Shown here: piece after piece, positions 8,498 to 17,807 of the stretch
How the letters are laid out: every line of letters begins with the position of its first letter
Position numbering within the stretch: position 1 is the stretch's first letter
Assembly: GCA_947166105.1 (NCBI GenBank)
Contig: CAMVCZ010000011.1
Span: 1 to 64,000, forward strand
Source: an uncultured Bacteroidales bacterium
GTDB lineage: Bacteria > Bacteroidota > Bacteroidia > Bacteroidales > F082
DNA length: 64,000 nucleotides
Reading direction: 5' to 3'
Program-made: the position numbers and the translations under genes
Notes under the pieces: model-generated
Seen by the model: only the letters and a program-made list of their open reading frames with translations
Database searches by the model: none
Told to the model about the DNA's origin: nothing

Positions 8498-9862
8498 TTA
8501 ATCAATGTCGTCAGGGATGAAAATTTCGGTGAACGAAGTTACGATTTTTTTCAGGTCGATTCCTTTTTTCTTCTTCTTTTTGGAGGTGGATTCGTCCTTT
8601 TCGTCGGGGATTTGTGCCGTTTCGGGTTGCGTCACGATGATTTCTTGCTTTTCGTACTGCTTTTTCCGCTCCATTTCCGCCTGCTTTGAGGCTTGAAGGA
8701 AGTCGTCATGCTCCATCCGTGCGACGGTCTCGATGACGATGCCGATGCCGGTGGAATACATCGGGCTTGACATTTCCTTCATCTTGGTTTGGTTGAGGTG
8801 CTCGTTGGGGTAGCCGATGCGCACTTCCAGTCCGGTCTTGAACTCAGCCAACTGCTGGATGTGCTTCATCATGGCGCCGCCACCGGTGAGGACGATGCCT
8901 GCAATGAGTTGGTTCTCCGTTTTCGCCTTCTGGATTTCGTAGTTCACCAACTCGAAGATTTCCTCCAAACGGGCTTGGATGATGTGGGCCAAGTTCTTGA
9001 AAGAGATTTCTTTAGGCTCGCGGCCACGGATGCCTGGGATGGACACAACCTCGTCGTCGCGGTTCTCGCTGGCAAGGGCGGAGCCGAATTTCACCTTCAC
9101 CTCCTCGGCGTAATGCTTGATGATGGAGCAGCCGGTGCAGATGTCCTCGGTGATGATGTTGCCGCCGAAAGGAATCACGGCGGTGTGCTGTATTTTCTTG
9201 TTCTTGAAGATGGCAATATCGGTGGTGCCGCCCCCAATGTCGACGAGGACCACACCCGCGTCTTTTTCCTCCTCATCGAGGACGGCTTGGGCTGAGGCGA
9301 TAGGCTCAAGAATCATGTAATCCATCTCAAGGCCAGCGCTTTGGATGCACTTCACGATGTTTTTGGCCGCCGAGGTCTGCCCGATGATGACGTGGAAGTT
9401 GGCTTCGATTTTGTTGCCCAACATGCCCACGGGGTTGGTGGCCAATTCGCCGTCGACGTAGGTGTCTTGACGAATGACATCGATGATTTCCTCGCCCGGG
9501 GTCATATTAATTTTAAAGGTGTCGTTGCGCAGGTGTTCCAATTCGGCCTCGGTGATTTCGGTGTCGTGGTTGTCGCGCATCATCACGCCTCGGTGTTGCA
9601 GGCTCTTGATGTGCTGGCCGGCGATGCCCACGCTGACGCGGTTGATTTCGACGCCCGACTGGTCGGAGGCCTGCTTGACGGCGGTCTTGATGGCCTCGAC
9701 GGTGTCGAAAATGTTGGTGACGACGCCTCTCCTGACGCCCGTTGATATGGTTTTTCCGTAGCCGAGAATCTCGATTTTCCCGTTATCGGCTTTCTGGCCC
9801 ACGATGCAGGCCACTTTGGTGGTGCCGATGTCTAATCCGACGATGATTTTTCCTTCACTCAT
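8498..9862 (-). CDS. ftsA: Cell division protein FtsA
   Basis: An actin-like ATPase that tethers FtsZ to the membrane and recruits later division proteins. The 454-residue sequence has the phosphate-1 motif VGLDIGTTKVACIVG near the N-terminus, the SHS2-type 1C region, a second phosphate motif VLVDIGGGTTDIAIF and the adenosine motif LTGGGAMM. A Lys-rich segment (about 426-436) precedes the last helix, which has the hydrophobic and basic character of a membrane-binding tail. It sits between ftsQ and ftsZ, as is canonical. Confidence 0.96.
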   Translation of the reverse strand: MSEGKIIVGLDIGTTKVACIVGQKADNGKIEILGYGKTISTGVRRGVVTNIFDTVEAIKTAVKQASDQSGVEINRVSVGIAGQHIKSLQHRGVMMRDNHDTEITEAELEHLRNDTFKINMTPGEEIIDVIRQDTYVDGELATNPVGMLGNKIEANFHVIIGQTSAAKNIVKCIQSAGLEMDYMILEPIASAQAVLDEEEKDAGVVLVDIGGGTTDIAIFKNKKIQHTAVIPFGGNIITEDICTGCSIIKHYAEEVKVKFGSALASENRDDEVVSIPGIRGREPKEISFKNLAHIIQARLEEIFELVNYEIQKAKTENQLIAGIVLTGGGAMMKHIQQLAEFKTGLEVRIGYPNEHLNQTKMKEMSSPMYSTGIGIVIETVARMEHDDFLQASKQAEMERKKQYEKQEIIVTQPETAQIPDEKDESTSKKKKKKGIDLKKIVTSFTEIFIPDDID

Positions 9863-9866
9863 AGCA

Positions 9867-10631
9867 TTATCGTTTTGTACAGACTATTTGATTTTTATAA
9901 TTCAGATTGATGATTTTCATGGTTTGGGTTTCGGGCCTGTCAATCCGCTGTTTCATAAAGATTTCCAAGCGGTTCAACTTGTCGGCGGCGAAGCAGGTGT
10001 CGCCCACGATGACTCGCGCATCCAAGCCTTTCACGGTGAGTTCAAACTGGTTTCGGTTGTTGCAATACAGTTGCCCGACGCAACTCTCGATGAAGGGATT
10101 GGCATCAATCGCCTTGAACCAATGCAGGGCGTTGAGGATGTTGCGGTCGGGGTCGAGGGTGTCGCAAAGGGCGTAGGCGGTCGTGTCGTTGCGCAGGTCG
10201 AAGTTGCCGCTGGCAATCAGCATGTAAGGCGTGTAGTTGCTGCACGAGGGAATCACAATGCCTTCGCGGGTGACGTAAACGGAATGGCCGTTTTTGCCGA
10301 ACACCCTGAATTGCGGCTCGTATTCCTTGAAACTGACGTTCAGGTTGCCGTCGAGGTCGATGTAGGCGGCATTGCTTTCAATCCACGGGTTGGCGTCGAG
10401 GTGCCTTTGTATCTTGATCATGTCGACGGTGCCGATTTTCGAGCGGCAGACGTTTTCCTCGATTTCGCGGTGCAGCACGCTTTTCCTCACGAAACCACTG
10501 TCAGTGGCGGGCATCAGATTGACGGACTTGACGGGGGTGTTCAGGTAGTTTTCCCTCGCGAAGATGAACAAAACGATCAACGCGGCAGCCGTTGCAACCC
10601 ATAGCACTATGCTCAAAATCTTCTTTACCAT
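9867..10631 (-). CDS. ftsQ: Cell division protein FtsQ/DivIB-like
   Basis: A 254-residue bitopic protein with one membrane helix (about residues 7-25) and a periplasmic POTRA-like region followed by a beta domain. Sequence identity in this family is low, so the call rests on topology, size and position between murC and ftsA. Its start overlaps the murC stop by 7 bases. It would form the FtsQLB bridge with the FtsL-like protein of the same cluster. Confidence 0.85.
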   Translation of the reverse strand: MVKKILSIVLWVATAAALIVLFIFARENYLNTPVKSVNLMPATDSGFVRKSVLHREIEENVCRSKIGTVDMIKIQRHLDANPWIESNAAYIDLDGNLNVSFKEYEPQFRVFGKNGHSVYVTREGIVIPSCSNYTPYMLIASGNFDLRNDTTAYALCDTLDPDRNILNALHWFKAIDANPFIESCVGQLYCNNRNQFELTVKGLDARVIVGDTCFAADKLNRLEIFMKQRIDRPETQTMKIINLNYKNQIVCTKR

Positions 10632-11968
10632 GACTTTATCAGTTCTTCGAAAAGTTCAACATATCGGTCGATGTCGCCCGCGCCCATCGTCACCAAAAGT
10701 TCAGGTTTCTCGCTGTCAATCAGTTTGATGAGTTGGGTCTTGGCGACGAGTTTCTTGTCGGGCATTTGTATCTTGTCCAACAGGACTTGCGACGACACGC
10801 CCTCGATGGGTTCTTCCCTCGCGGCATAGATGTCCAAGAGAATCAGTTCGTCGGCGGTGGCCAGCACCTCGGAAAACTCGTCCATGAAGTCACGGGTGCG
10901 ACTGTAGAGATGGGGCTGGAAAACGAGGGTGAGCCGTCGGTTGGGATAGAAGTCCCTGATGGCTTGCAGGCACGAGCGGATTTCCTCGGGATGGTGGGCG
11001 TAATCGTCAATGTAGCAATATTTTTCGGTGTTGATACGAACATCGAAGCGACGCTTCACGCCCATGAAGGTGTGGAGTGCCTCGGCGATGGCGTTGCGCG
11101 ACACACCGATGCGCCTTGCGGCGATGAAGGCGGCGGTGGCATTCAGCACATTGTGGATGCCGGCGAGGGGCATGATGATCTTGAACTTGTCCTGACCTTC
11201 GCCTTTGATGTAGAACATGGTGTAGCCGCTGCCGCTGTTCCCCAAAATGATTTGGTATTTGCAGTCGTCGCCGAAACCGTAAGTGATTTTGTTCCAAGCC
11301 TCTACCTCAAGACCTTCCCTGACGATGACATTGCGCTTGGTGAGTTTCGCGAAGTCGTTGAAACTCTCCACGAGATGCTCCTTATCACCGTAGATGTCCA
11401 AATGGTCGGCATCGATGGAGCCGATGATGCTGACGTCGGGGTGGAGTTGCAAGAAGGAGCGGTCAAACTCATCGGCCTCGACCACGAGGATGCTGTCTTT
11501 GGGTTTGCCCAAGAGCAAATTGCTGTCGAAGTTTTTGGCGATTCCGCCGATGAAAGCGGTGGTGTTGAGGCGGCTGTGGTTGAGGATGTGAGCAATCATG
11601 GCCGTGGTCGTGGTCTTGCCGTGGGTGCCGGAAACGGCGATGGTGAAGTGGTCCTTCGAGATTTTGCCCAAGGCTTCTGAGCGTTTCAGAATAGGCAGTT
11701 CGCGTTGGCGCAAGGCCTCAAATTCCTTGAGGTCGTGGGGCACGGCGGGCGTGTAGATGACCATGTCGATGGATTCGGGCAACAATTCGGGACGGTCTTC
11801 GTAATGGATGGCCATGCCTTCCTTTTCCAATTGAAAGGTCAGCCGCGACTTGGTGCGGTCGTAGCCGGCAATGGCGTAACCCATGCTTTTGTAGTATCGG
11901 GCCAAGGCGCTCATGCCTATGCCGCCGATGCCTAACATATAAATCGTATGTCCTTCTCCGTTGGTCAT
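10625..11968 (-). CDS. murC: UDP-N-acetylmuramate--L-alanine ligase
   Basis: This cytoplasmic ligase adds the first peptide residue to UDP-MurNAc. The 447-residue protein has the three Mur ligase domains: an N-terminal Rossmann domain with GIGGIGMSALA, the ATP loop SGTHGKTTTTAMIA at about 114-127, and a C-terminal domain containing the DDYAHHPEE block. Length is normal. A 150-bp repeat-filled gap separates it from murG upstream, the only sizeable gap within the cluster. Confidence 0.96.
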   Translation of the reverse strand: MTNGEGHTIYMLGIGGIGMSALARYYKSMGYAIAGYDRTKSRLTFQLEKEGMAIHYEDRPELLPESIDMVIYTPAVPHDLKEFEALRQRELPILKRSEALGKISKDHFTIAVSGTHGKTTTTAMIAHILNHSRLNTTAFIGGIAKNFDSNLLLGKPKDSILVVEADEFDRSFLQLHPDVSIIGSIDADHLDIYGDKEHLVESFNDFAKLTKRNVIVREGLEVEAWNKITYGFGDDCKYQIILGNSGSGYTMFYIKGEGQDKFKIIMPLAGIHNVLNATAAFIAARRIGVSRNAIAEALHTFMGVKRRFDVRINTEKYCYIDDYAHHPEEIRSCLQAIRDFYPNRRLTLVFQPHLYSRTRDFMDEFSEVLATADELILLDIYAAREEPIEGVSSQVLLDKIQMPDKKLVAKTQLIKLIDSEKPELLVTMGAGDIDRYVELFEELIKSW

Positions 11969-12003
11969 TTTGTCATTCGTTTTTTTTGTTTGTTGTTTGT
12001 TGG

Positions 12004-12078
12004 GCAGGGGTTTACACCGCCTGCCTATTGTTCTGCGTTTTTGTTTGCAGGGGTTTACACCGCCTGCCTATTGTTCTG
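12004..12078. repeat. Two direct copies of a 32-bp unit between murG and murC
   Basis: The 32-bp unit starting GCAGGGGTTTACACC and ending TTGTTCTG occurs at 12004-12035 and again at 12047-12078, 43 bp apart. Each copy holds the inverted pair CAGG/CCTG. A small palindrome GCCCC-tac-GGGGC follows. Together with the adjoining ACTCTAA repeats this fills the whole murG-murC gap. Confidence 0.85.
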
Positions 12079-12106
12079 TCGCCCCTACGGGGCTGGTTTT
12101 AACTAT

Positions 12107-12146
12107 TAACTCTAATCTCTAAACTCTAAACTCTAAACTCTCAACT
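12107..12146. repeat. ACTCTAA-type short tandem repeat at the murG 3' end
   Basis: Seven-base units (variants of CTCTAAA) run through the end of murG and supply its last codons and its stop. The same repeat type occurs inside murE at 16667-16702. Confidence 0.75.
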
Positions 12147-13225
12147 ATCACCTTAACTATATCATCAGCGGCATTAGGCCGGGCAAATTTGCCGATGTTC
12201 GCGCTGAGTTTGGCCTGCAATTCGCGGTCGTCCATGAGGCGGAACAACGTCGGGACGAGCTCTTTCTCTGTGTCGGCGTTGCGCACCATGAGGGCGGCTT
12301 CGGCGTTGACGAGTTGCTGGGCGTTCTTTGTTTGATGGTCTTCGGCGGCGGTGGGCAACGGCACGAAAATGACGGGCTTTTGCACCAAGGCCAATTCCGA
12401 AATCGACATGGCACCGGCACGCGAAATAACCATGTCGGCCAAGCCGTAGGCCAAGTCCATGCGGTCGATGAAGATGGAGGGCTTCACTTGGTCTTGCAAG
12501 CCCAAACTGTTCACTTCTTCCTGAGCCTGAGCGATATAAGTCTTTCCTGTTTGCCAGATGAGTTGCAGGTCGCTTTCCTTGAAGGTGGCCAATTGTGCGC
12601 TGATGCCCTTGTTGATGCCCAAGGCACCTTGGCTGCCGCCCACCAACAGCGCAATAGGTTTGTTCGGGTCGAGATGGAAGTATTCGGCGGCTTCTTCGCG
12701 GGTGCCGTTGAGGACGATGTTGGCCCGCAGCGGATTGCCCGTGAAGTGTATCTTTTCGGCAGGGAACCATTGGTCCAAGTGGTCGTAGGCCACGCAGATG
12801 GCCTTGGCTTTCTTGCCCACATTGCGGTTGGTCTTGCCCGGATAGGAGTTCTGCTCCTGAATGACCGTGGGGATGCGCAAGTAGTTGGCAGCCATCAAAG
12901 TAGGTCCGCTGGCAAAGCCGCCCACACCAATCACCACATCGGGCTTGAAGCGTTTCAGGATGGCGATGGCGCGGTTGATGCTGTCCATCAGTTTGACAGG
13001 CAGCGCGAGTGAGCGGATGTCCTTGGTGAAGCCGCTGATCCATAGGCCTTTAATCGGGTAGCCAGCCTTCGGCACGCGCTCCATCTCCATACGGCCTTTG
13101 GCACCAATAAAGAGGATGTCGGCCTCGGGGAATCTCCGCTTCAAGGCATCGGCGATGGCGATGGCGGGAAAGATGTGGCCGCCCGTGCCGCCGCCACTAA
13201 TCACGACTTTCAGGTTCTCTTTCAT
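12119..13225 (-). CDS. murG: UDP-N-acetylglucosamine transferase MurG
   Basis: A GT28 glycosyltransferase that adds GlcNAc to lipid I to give lipid II at the inner membrane face. The 368-residue protein begins ISGGGTGGHIFPAIAIA, the glycine-rich membrane-proximal loop, and has the acceptor/donor motifs GVGGFASGP, QEQNSYPG and RAGAMSISEL. The C-terminal residues VESLEFRV are encoded by a short tandem repeat, so the natural end of the protein appears to have been rewritten by repeat DNA. It overlaps ftsW by 29 bases. Confidence 0.96.
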   Translation of the reverse strand: MKENLKVVISGGGTGGHIFPAIAIADALKRRFPEADILFIGAKGRMEMERVPKAGYPIKGLWISGFTKDIRSLALPVKLMDSINRAIAILKRFKPDVVIGVGGFASGPTLMAANYLRIPTVIQEQNSYPGKTNRNVGKKAKAICVAYDHLDQWFPAEKIHFTGNPLRANIVLNGTREEAAEYFHLDPNKPIALLVGGSQGALGINKGISAQLATFKESDLQLIWQTGKTYIAQAQEEVNSLGLQDQVKPSIFIDRMDLAYGLADMVISRAGAMSISELALVQKPVIFVPLPTAAEDHQTKNAQQLVNAEAALMVRNADTEKELVPTLFRLMDDRELQAKLSANIGKFARPNAADDIVKVIVESLEFRV

Positions 13226-14483
13226 TTTCAGATATTTCTGTAATTGCTTGTATTTCTTGTTCTTTGCTGATGCTTTCGTCCATGCTGCAAGTGACGCTCA
13301 GAATCATGCCCAAAATGAGTCCCGTGGCCATCAATGAGGTGCCGCCCATGCTGACGAAGGGCAATGGCTGACCCGTGACGGGCAGCAGCCCGATGCTGAC
13401 GCCCATGTTGACCATTCCTTGCATGATGACCAAAAAGCCCAAGCCGAAGGCCATCAACGAGCCGAAGGTGAGCGGACGTTTGCCCACGATGCGGATGACG
13501 CGCGTGAACAGAATGACATACAACAACAGCACGATGATGCCGCCCAACAGCCCGTATTCCTCGATAATGATGGCATAGATGAAGTCGGAGTAGGGGTGGG
13601 GCAGGAAGTTGCGCTGTTCGCTCTTGCCGGGGCCTTTGCCGAACACCGAGCCTGATGCCACGGCTATGTCGGCGTATGTGCGTTGCAGGTGCTTGTCGTC
13701 GAAGCGGTTGATTTCGCCCTTGTCTTCGCCCATCGATTTCAGGCGGTTCGACCATGTCATAATGCGGTTTTGTTTGGCCTTGTATTCGCCTTGTTTCGCG
13801 CCAATCGTCAGGGCTTGCTCGTGTTCTTTCAGCCGGTGCTTGTTGTCGATGCTGGTCTTGACGGCATCCAAGGCAAGATAGAATCCCATGCCGACGACGC
13901 AAAGACCCACGAGGGCAAGCAAGTGGAGGATTTTCACCCTGCCGATGAACAGCAGCACCATGCAGACCGTCACTAAAATCAGGGCGGTTGAGAGGTTTTC
14001 GGAGAAAATCAGGCCGGCGGTGGCCAAAATGGGCAAAGCCAATTTGACCAAGAAGTCCTTGAAATTGTCCTTGGTGTCGCCCATCATCACCAACTGGCGA
14101 GCCAAGTAGGTGATGAGGATGATTTTCGCCATTTCGCTTGGCTGGAACGAGAACCCGCCTACATTGATGGAGCGATTTGCGCTGTTGAGGTTTTGGCCGA
14201 AGGCGAGAGTGTAAAGCAGCAGTGCCAAGCACGGAATCATCAGCAGCAGAGCGGCTTTCGCGTAGTGCTTGTAGTTGATTTTGGAGGCGGCAAACATCAT
14301 GAGGAAGCCAAAGACGAGCATTCCCAAATGCTTCATCAGCACTGTGCCCGTGCTGCCTGAGTATTTGGAAACGGCCAAGGCACTGGTCGCGCTGTAGACC
14401 ACGATGAGCGAGATGATGCCCAACAGCAGCGCGACAATCCAGATGACTTTGTCGCCTTTCAATATCCTATTGACAATGTTCAT
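13197..14483 (-). CDS. ftsW: SEDS peptidoglycan glycosyltransferase FtsW
   Basis: A division-specific polymerase of lipid II that works with the class B penicillin-binding protein of the same cluster. The 428-residue protein has about ten membrane helices and the SEDS blocks GKGPGKSEQRNFLP, DFIYAIIIEEYG and LPFVSMGGTS. Its start overlaps the end of the truncated murD frame by 17 bases and its end overlaps murG, consistent with tight translational coupling. Confidence 0.95.
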   Translation of the reverse strand: MNIVNRILKGDKVIWIVALLLGIISLIVVYSATSALAVSKYSGSTGTVLMKHLGMLVFGFLMMFAASKINYKHYAKAALLLMIPCLALLLYTLAFGQNLNSANRSINVGGFSFQPSEMAKIILITYLARQLVMMGDTKDNFKDFLVKLALPILATAGLIFSENLSTALILVTVCMVLLFIGRVKILHLLALVGLCVVGMGFYLALDAVKTSIDNKHRLKEHEQALTIGAKQGEYKAKQNRIMTWSNRLKSMGEDKGEINRFDDKHLQRTYADIAVASGSVFGKGPGKSEQRNFLPHPYSDFIYAIIIEEYGLLGGIIVLLLYVILFTRVIRIVGKRPLTFGSLMAFGLGFLVIMQGMVNMGVSIGLLPVTGQPLPFVSMGGTSLMATGLILGMILSVTCSMDESISKEQEIQAITEISENEREPESRD

Positions 14484-15033
14484 TTTCCAAATGCTTTACG
14501 GTTGCCTTGAACAAGTTGCCACGCTCAATGTAGGTTTCGTCTTCCTTGTCCGACTTGCAGGCGGGCGAAAACAGCACAATGTCGTCTTCGTTGGCCAAAA
14601 ACGAAGCCGTGTCGACGGCTTCCTCCAAGTCTTTCACTTCGTAAATGTCCTTGATGTCGCGTTGGAAGGCGTTTTTCAGGTTGGCGTTGTATTTCCCAAT
14701 GCAAATCAGGGCCTTGACTTTCTTCTTGGCCACATGCTTCAGGTCCTTGAAGTCGGTGTCGCGGTCGTAGCCTCCTGCAATCCACACCACGGGGCGCACG
14801 ATGTTCTCGAAAGTGAACCAAGTGGCGTTCACGGTTTCGGCTCTCGAGTCGTCGTAATACATCACGCCGTCGATGGTGGCAACAAGGTCTTGCCTGTGCT
14901 CGATGGTGTCGAGGTCGCTCAGGCTTTGCTTGATGCTTTCTTTTCTGATTTGCAAGATTTTAGACGATATGCCCGCAACCATCGAGTTGCGCTGCTTCTG
15001 CTTCGTGTTGGTCAATTCTTCGATGTAAGTCAT
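14467..15033 (-). pseudogene. murD: Truncated murD: C-terminal Mur ligase domain only
   Basis: Residues 16-180 match the last ~160 residues of MurD (NSMVAGI, VVWIAGG, LFSPAC, ERGNLFK), but the UDP-binding domain and the ATP-binding GTNGKTT domain are absent. MurD is normally ~440 residues; this frame has 188. There is no room upstream, because mraY stops 3 bases earlier. Ligand residues also differ: NDSKATN reads DDSRAETVN, the GG-x-D-K-G lysine is Arg, and the Phe-bearing loop after SPACAS is replaced. The frame is intact and overlaps ftsW, so it may be translated, but it should not be an active D-glutamate ligase. A full MurD may be encoded elsewhere. Confidence 0.8.
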
Positions 15034-15036
15034 TTT

Positions 15037-16314
15037 TTATCTGATTTTGAAAGTTATCAATGTGAACGCGGCCAAGAGGATGGTCACAATCCAGAAACGG
15101 ATGGTGATTTTCACCTCGTGGTGGACGGTATTGTGGCCTTCGCCGTGGCCTTTGAAGGTGACGGTCGAGTTGGGCCATCTTTCTTTGAACTTGCTGTAAC
15201 TCATGCGGAAATGGTCGTGCAAGGGGGCCGTTTTCCAAATGCGGTGCTTCTTGCCCGTCTTGACGAAACGCTTCACGTCCAAGTCGGAAAGGATTTCGAA
15301 GAGGAACACACCGCAGAGCAAGGGCAGCAGCAGTTCCTTGTGGATGATGATGGCCGAAACCGCAATGATGCCTCCGATGGTGAGGCTGCCCGTGTCGCCC
15401 ATGAAGATTTGGGCGGGGTAGGAGTTGAACCAAAGGAAACCGATGAGGGCACCGACGAATGCGGCCATGAAAACGACAACTTCTTCGCTTCCAGGGATAT
15501 ACATTACATTAAGGTAACTCGCTGTGACTGCATTACTGGAGATGTAGGCCAATATCAGCAAGGTCAGACCAATGATGGCGGAGTTGCCGGAGGCCATGCC
15601 GTCCATGCCGTCGTTGAGATTGGAACCATTGCTGACGGCGGCCACGATGAACACGGTGAGCAGCACGAGAAATATCCACGCAAGATTATACATCCAGCGC
15701 GGACCGGCCCATTTGAACAAGTCGGCGTAGTTGAGGTTGTGGTTCTTCAGGAATGGGATGGTCGTGCGTGTTGATTTCACGTCGGGGCTTTTCACCACGA
15801 TTTCCTTGTTGTCTTCGATTTTCACCTGCACCGTTTCATTGATTTGCACGGCAGGATTGAAACGCAAGGTGAGTCCGACGATAAGGCCGAGCAAGATTTG
15901 TCCGCCCAACTTGATTTTCGGTTTCAGTCCGTCCTTGTTCTTCTTGAAGGTCTTGATGTAGTCGTCGGCGAAGCCTAAAAGTCCAAGAATCAAGGTGGTG
16001 GCTATCATTAAAAGGGTGTAGACGCTATGCAGTTTCCCGACCAACAGCACGGGAATCAGTATGGCCGCGATGATGATGACGCCGCCCATAGTGGGCACGC
16101 CCACTTTTTTGGTGTTGTAGGGGTCGGTGGCCTCGTCGCGTTGGGTTTCGATGATTTTCTTGCGTTTCAGCATCTTGATGAACCAGTTGCCGAACCACAC
16201 CGAAATGACGAGGGCAAGAATGATGGCTACCGCAGCGCGGAAGGTGACATAGTTGAACACCCGTGCGCCCGGGAAGTTGACTTTTTGCAGATAATTGAAC
16301 AGATAGTATAACAT
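15037..16314 (-). CDS. mraY: Phospho-MurNAc-pentapeptide translocase
   Basis: It transfers phospho-MurNAc-pentapeptide to undecaprenyl phosphate to form lipid I. The 425-residue integral membrane protein carries PTMGGVIII, FADDYIKTFKKNKDGL, NGSNLNDGMDGMASG and MGDTGSLTIGG, with the catalytic Asp residues in place. A hydrophilic insertion of about 50 residues (around 170-215) is typical of Bacteroidetes MraY. It starts at the last base of murE and is followed 3 bases later by the truncated murD. Confidence 0.96.
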   Translation of the reverse strand: MLYYLFNYLQKVNFPGARVFNYVTFRAAVAIILALVISVWFGNWFIKMLKRKKIIETQRDEATDPYNTKKVGVPTMGGVIIIAAILIPVLLVGKLHSVYTLLMIATTLILGLLGFADDYIKTFKKNKDGLKPKIKLGGQILLGLIVGLTLRFNPAVQINETVQVKIEDNKEIVVKSPDVKSTRTTIPFLKNHNLNYADLFKWAGPRWMYNLAWIFLVLLTVFIVAAVSNGSNLNDGMDGMASGNSAIIGLTLLILAYISSNAVTASYLNVMYIPGSEEVVVFMAAFVGALIGFLWFNSYPAQIFMGDTGSLTIGGIIAVSAIIIHKELLLPLLCGVFLFEILSDLDVKRFVKTGKKHRIWKTAPLHDHFRMSYSKFKERWPNSTVTFKGHGEGHNTVHHEVKITIRFWIVTILLAAFTLITFKIR

Positions 16315-17807
16315 CAGCGTGCCTCCTCCAATGCTTCCGACAAGACCTCCTTGTCGTCAAAGTGGTTCTTTATTCCGTTGATTTCCTGATAGTTCTCATG
16401 GCCTTTGCCTGCCAAGAGGATGATGTCGCCGCTTTTGGCTAAGGCCACGGCGGTGCGGATGGCCTCGCCACGGTTGGTGATGCTCAGCACCTTGTGTTTG
16501 TCCTCATCGGCAATGCCGGCTTTCATCTGCCGGATGATTTCGTCGGGGTCTTCGTAGCGCGGGTTGTCGCTGGTGAGGATGACTTTGTCGCTCAGCTTCA
16601 CCGCCACGGCTGCCATTTCGGGGCGTTTCGTGGTGTCGCGGTTGCCGCCGCAGCCTACTACTGTGATGAGTTGAGAGTTTAGAGTTGAGAGTTTAGAGTT
16701 GGAAGAGAAGGTTCCTGTTTTTTTCACTTCGTTGATGGTTTCAAGCACGTTCTCCAAAGCGTCCGGCGTGTGGGCATAGTCGACGATACCGACGATGCCG
16801 CTCTTGGAATGTACCATGTCGAAGCGACCATTGGCACCGCGCAACTTGCTGATTTCCACCAACAACTCATCCTTGTTGAAGCCCAAGGCCAATGCTGCAC
16901 CGTAAATGGCCAAAAGGTTGCTGGCATTGAAGCCGCCCACCAATTGCGTGAACACTTCTGTGCCATTCACTTTGAGCAACATCCCGTCGAAATGGCTCTC
17001 AAGGATGATACCCTTGAAGTCGGCGTCGTGCTTCAGGGCGTAGGTCAGTTTTTTTGCTCTCGTGTTTTGCAGCATGAACGCGCCGTTCTTGTCGTCCAAG
17101 TTGGTGAGGGCGAAGGCCGATTGCGGCAGGCCGTCAAAGAATTTCTTCTTGGCGTTGCGGTAGTTGGCCATCGTCTTGTGGTAGTCCAAATGGTCGTGGG
17201 TGAGGTTGGTGAAAATGCCGCCCGCAAAATGCAGTCCGGCGATGCGCTCTTGTGCCACACTGTGCGAACTCACCTCCATAAAGGCGAATTCGCAGCCTTG
17301 TTCGACCATTTTTTGCAACAATGTGTTCAATTCGATTGGGTCGGGCGTGGTGTGGGTCGATGGGATGACTTCGCGGTTGATGATGTTCTCGATGGTGGAG
17401 AGCAGTCCGCAACTGTAGCCCGCATCGGTGAAGAGCCTATATAATAAGGTGGCGATGGTGGTCTTGCCATTGGTGCCGGTCACGCCCACCAAACGCAGTT
17501 TCTCAGAAGGGTTCCCGAAGAAATTGGACGCGGCCACACCCAACACATGCGCCGAGTTGTCGACTTGGAAATAGGTGACGTTTTCGGCTTTCGTCTTGGG
17601 CATTTTTTCGCAAACGATGGCCGACGCGCCCTTCTCGATGGCCTTGTCGATGTAGTCGTGGCCGTCCACTTGGGTGCCTTTCACGGCGAAGAAAAGCGTG
17701 CCTTCATTGACCTTGCGGGAGTCGAAGGAGATGTCGAGGATGTCTAAATCCTTCTCGCCTTCGATTTCCAAAAGGTTGCAGTTGACCAATATCTCTTTGA
17801 TTTTCAT
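16314..17807 (-). CDS. murE: UDP-MurNAc-tripeptide ligase, meso-diaminopimelate type
   Basis: It adds the third stem-peptide residue. The 497-residue protein has [15 protein letters not shown], the HDHLDYH block and the DNPR motif ([12 protein letters not shown]), which marks meso-diaminopimelate as substrate. Between TGTFS and [11 protein letters not shown] it carries about 13 extra residues ([11 protein letters not shown]) encoded by a short tandem repeat at 16667-16702, an in-frame expansion near the start of the C-terminal domain. The start overlaps the penicillin-binding protein stop by 4 bases. Confidence 0.96.
   Translation of the reverse strand: MKIKEILVNCNLLEIEGEKDLDILDISFDSRKVNEGTLFFAVKGTQVDGHDYIDKAIEKGASAIVCEKMPKTKAENVTYFQVDNSAHVLGVAASNFFGNPSEKLRLVGVTGTNGKTTIATLLYRLFTDAGYSCGLLSTIENIINREVIPSTHTTPDPIELNTLLQKMVEQGCEFAFMEVSSHSVAQERIAGLHFAGGIFTNLTHDHLDYHKTMANYRNAKKKFFDGLPQSAFALTNLDDKNGAFMLQNTRAKKLTYALKHDADFKGIILESHFDGMLLKVNGTEVFTQLVGGFNASNLLAIYGAALALGFNKDELLVEISKLRGANGRFDMVHSKSGIVGIVDYAHTPDALENVLETINEVKKTGTFSSNSKLSTLNSQLITVVGCGGNRDTTKRPEMAAVAVKLSDKVILTSDNPRYEDPDEIIRQMKAGIADEDKHKVLSITNRGEAIRTAVALAKSGDIILLAGKGHENYQEINGIKNHFDDKEVLSEALEEAR
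16667..16702. repeat. In-frame short tandem repeat inside murE
   Basis: Alternating GAGTTGAGAGTTTA and GAGTTTAGAGTT units lie within the murE coding sequence and encode Ser-Lys-Leu-Ser-Thr-Leu-Asn-Ser. The same motif, in the same orientation, forms the 3' end of murG. Confidence 0.75.

Noticed and set aside
10733..11680. Long plus-strand frame opposite murC
   Set aside because: murC on the minus strand is unambiguous; the opposite frame has no homology.
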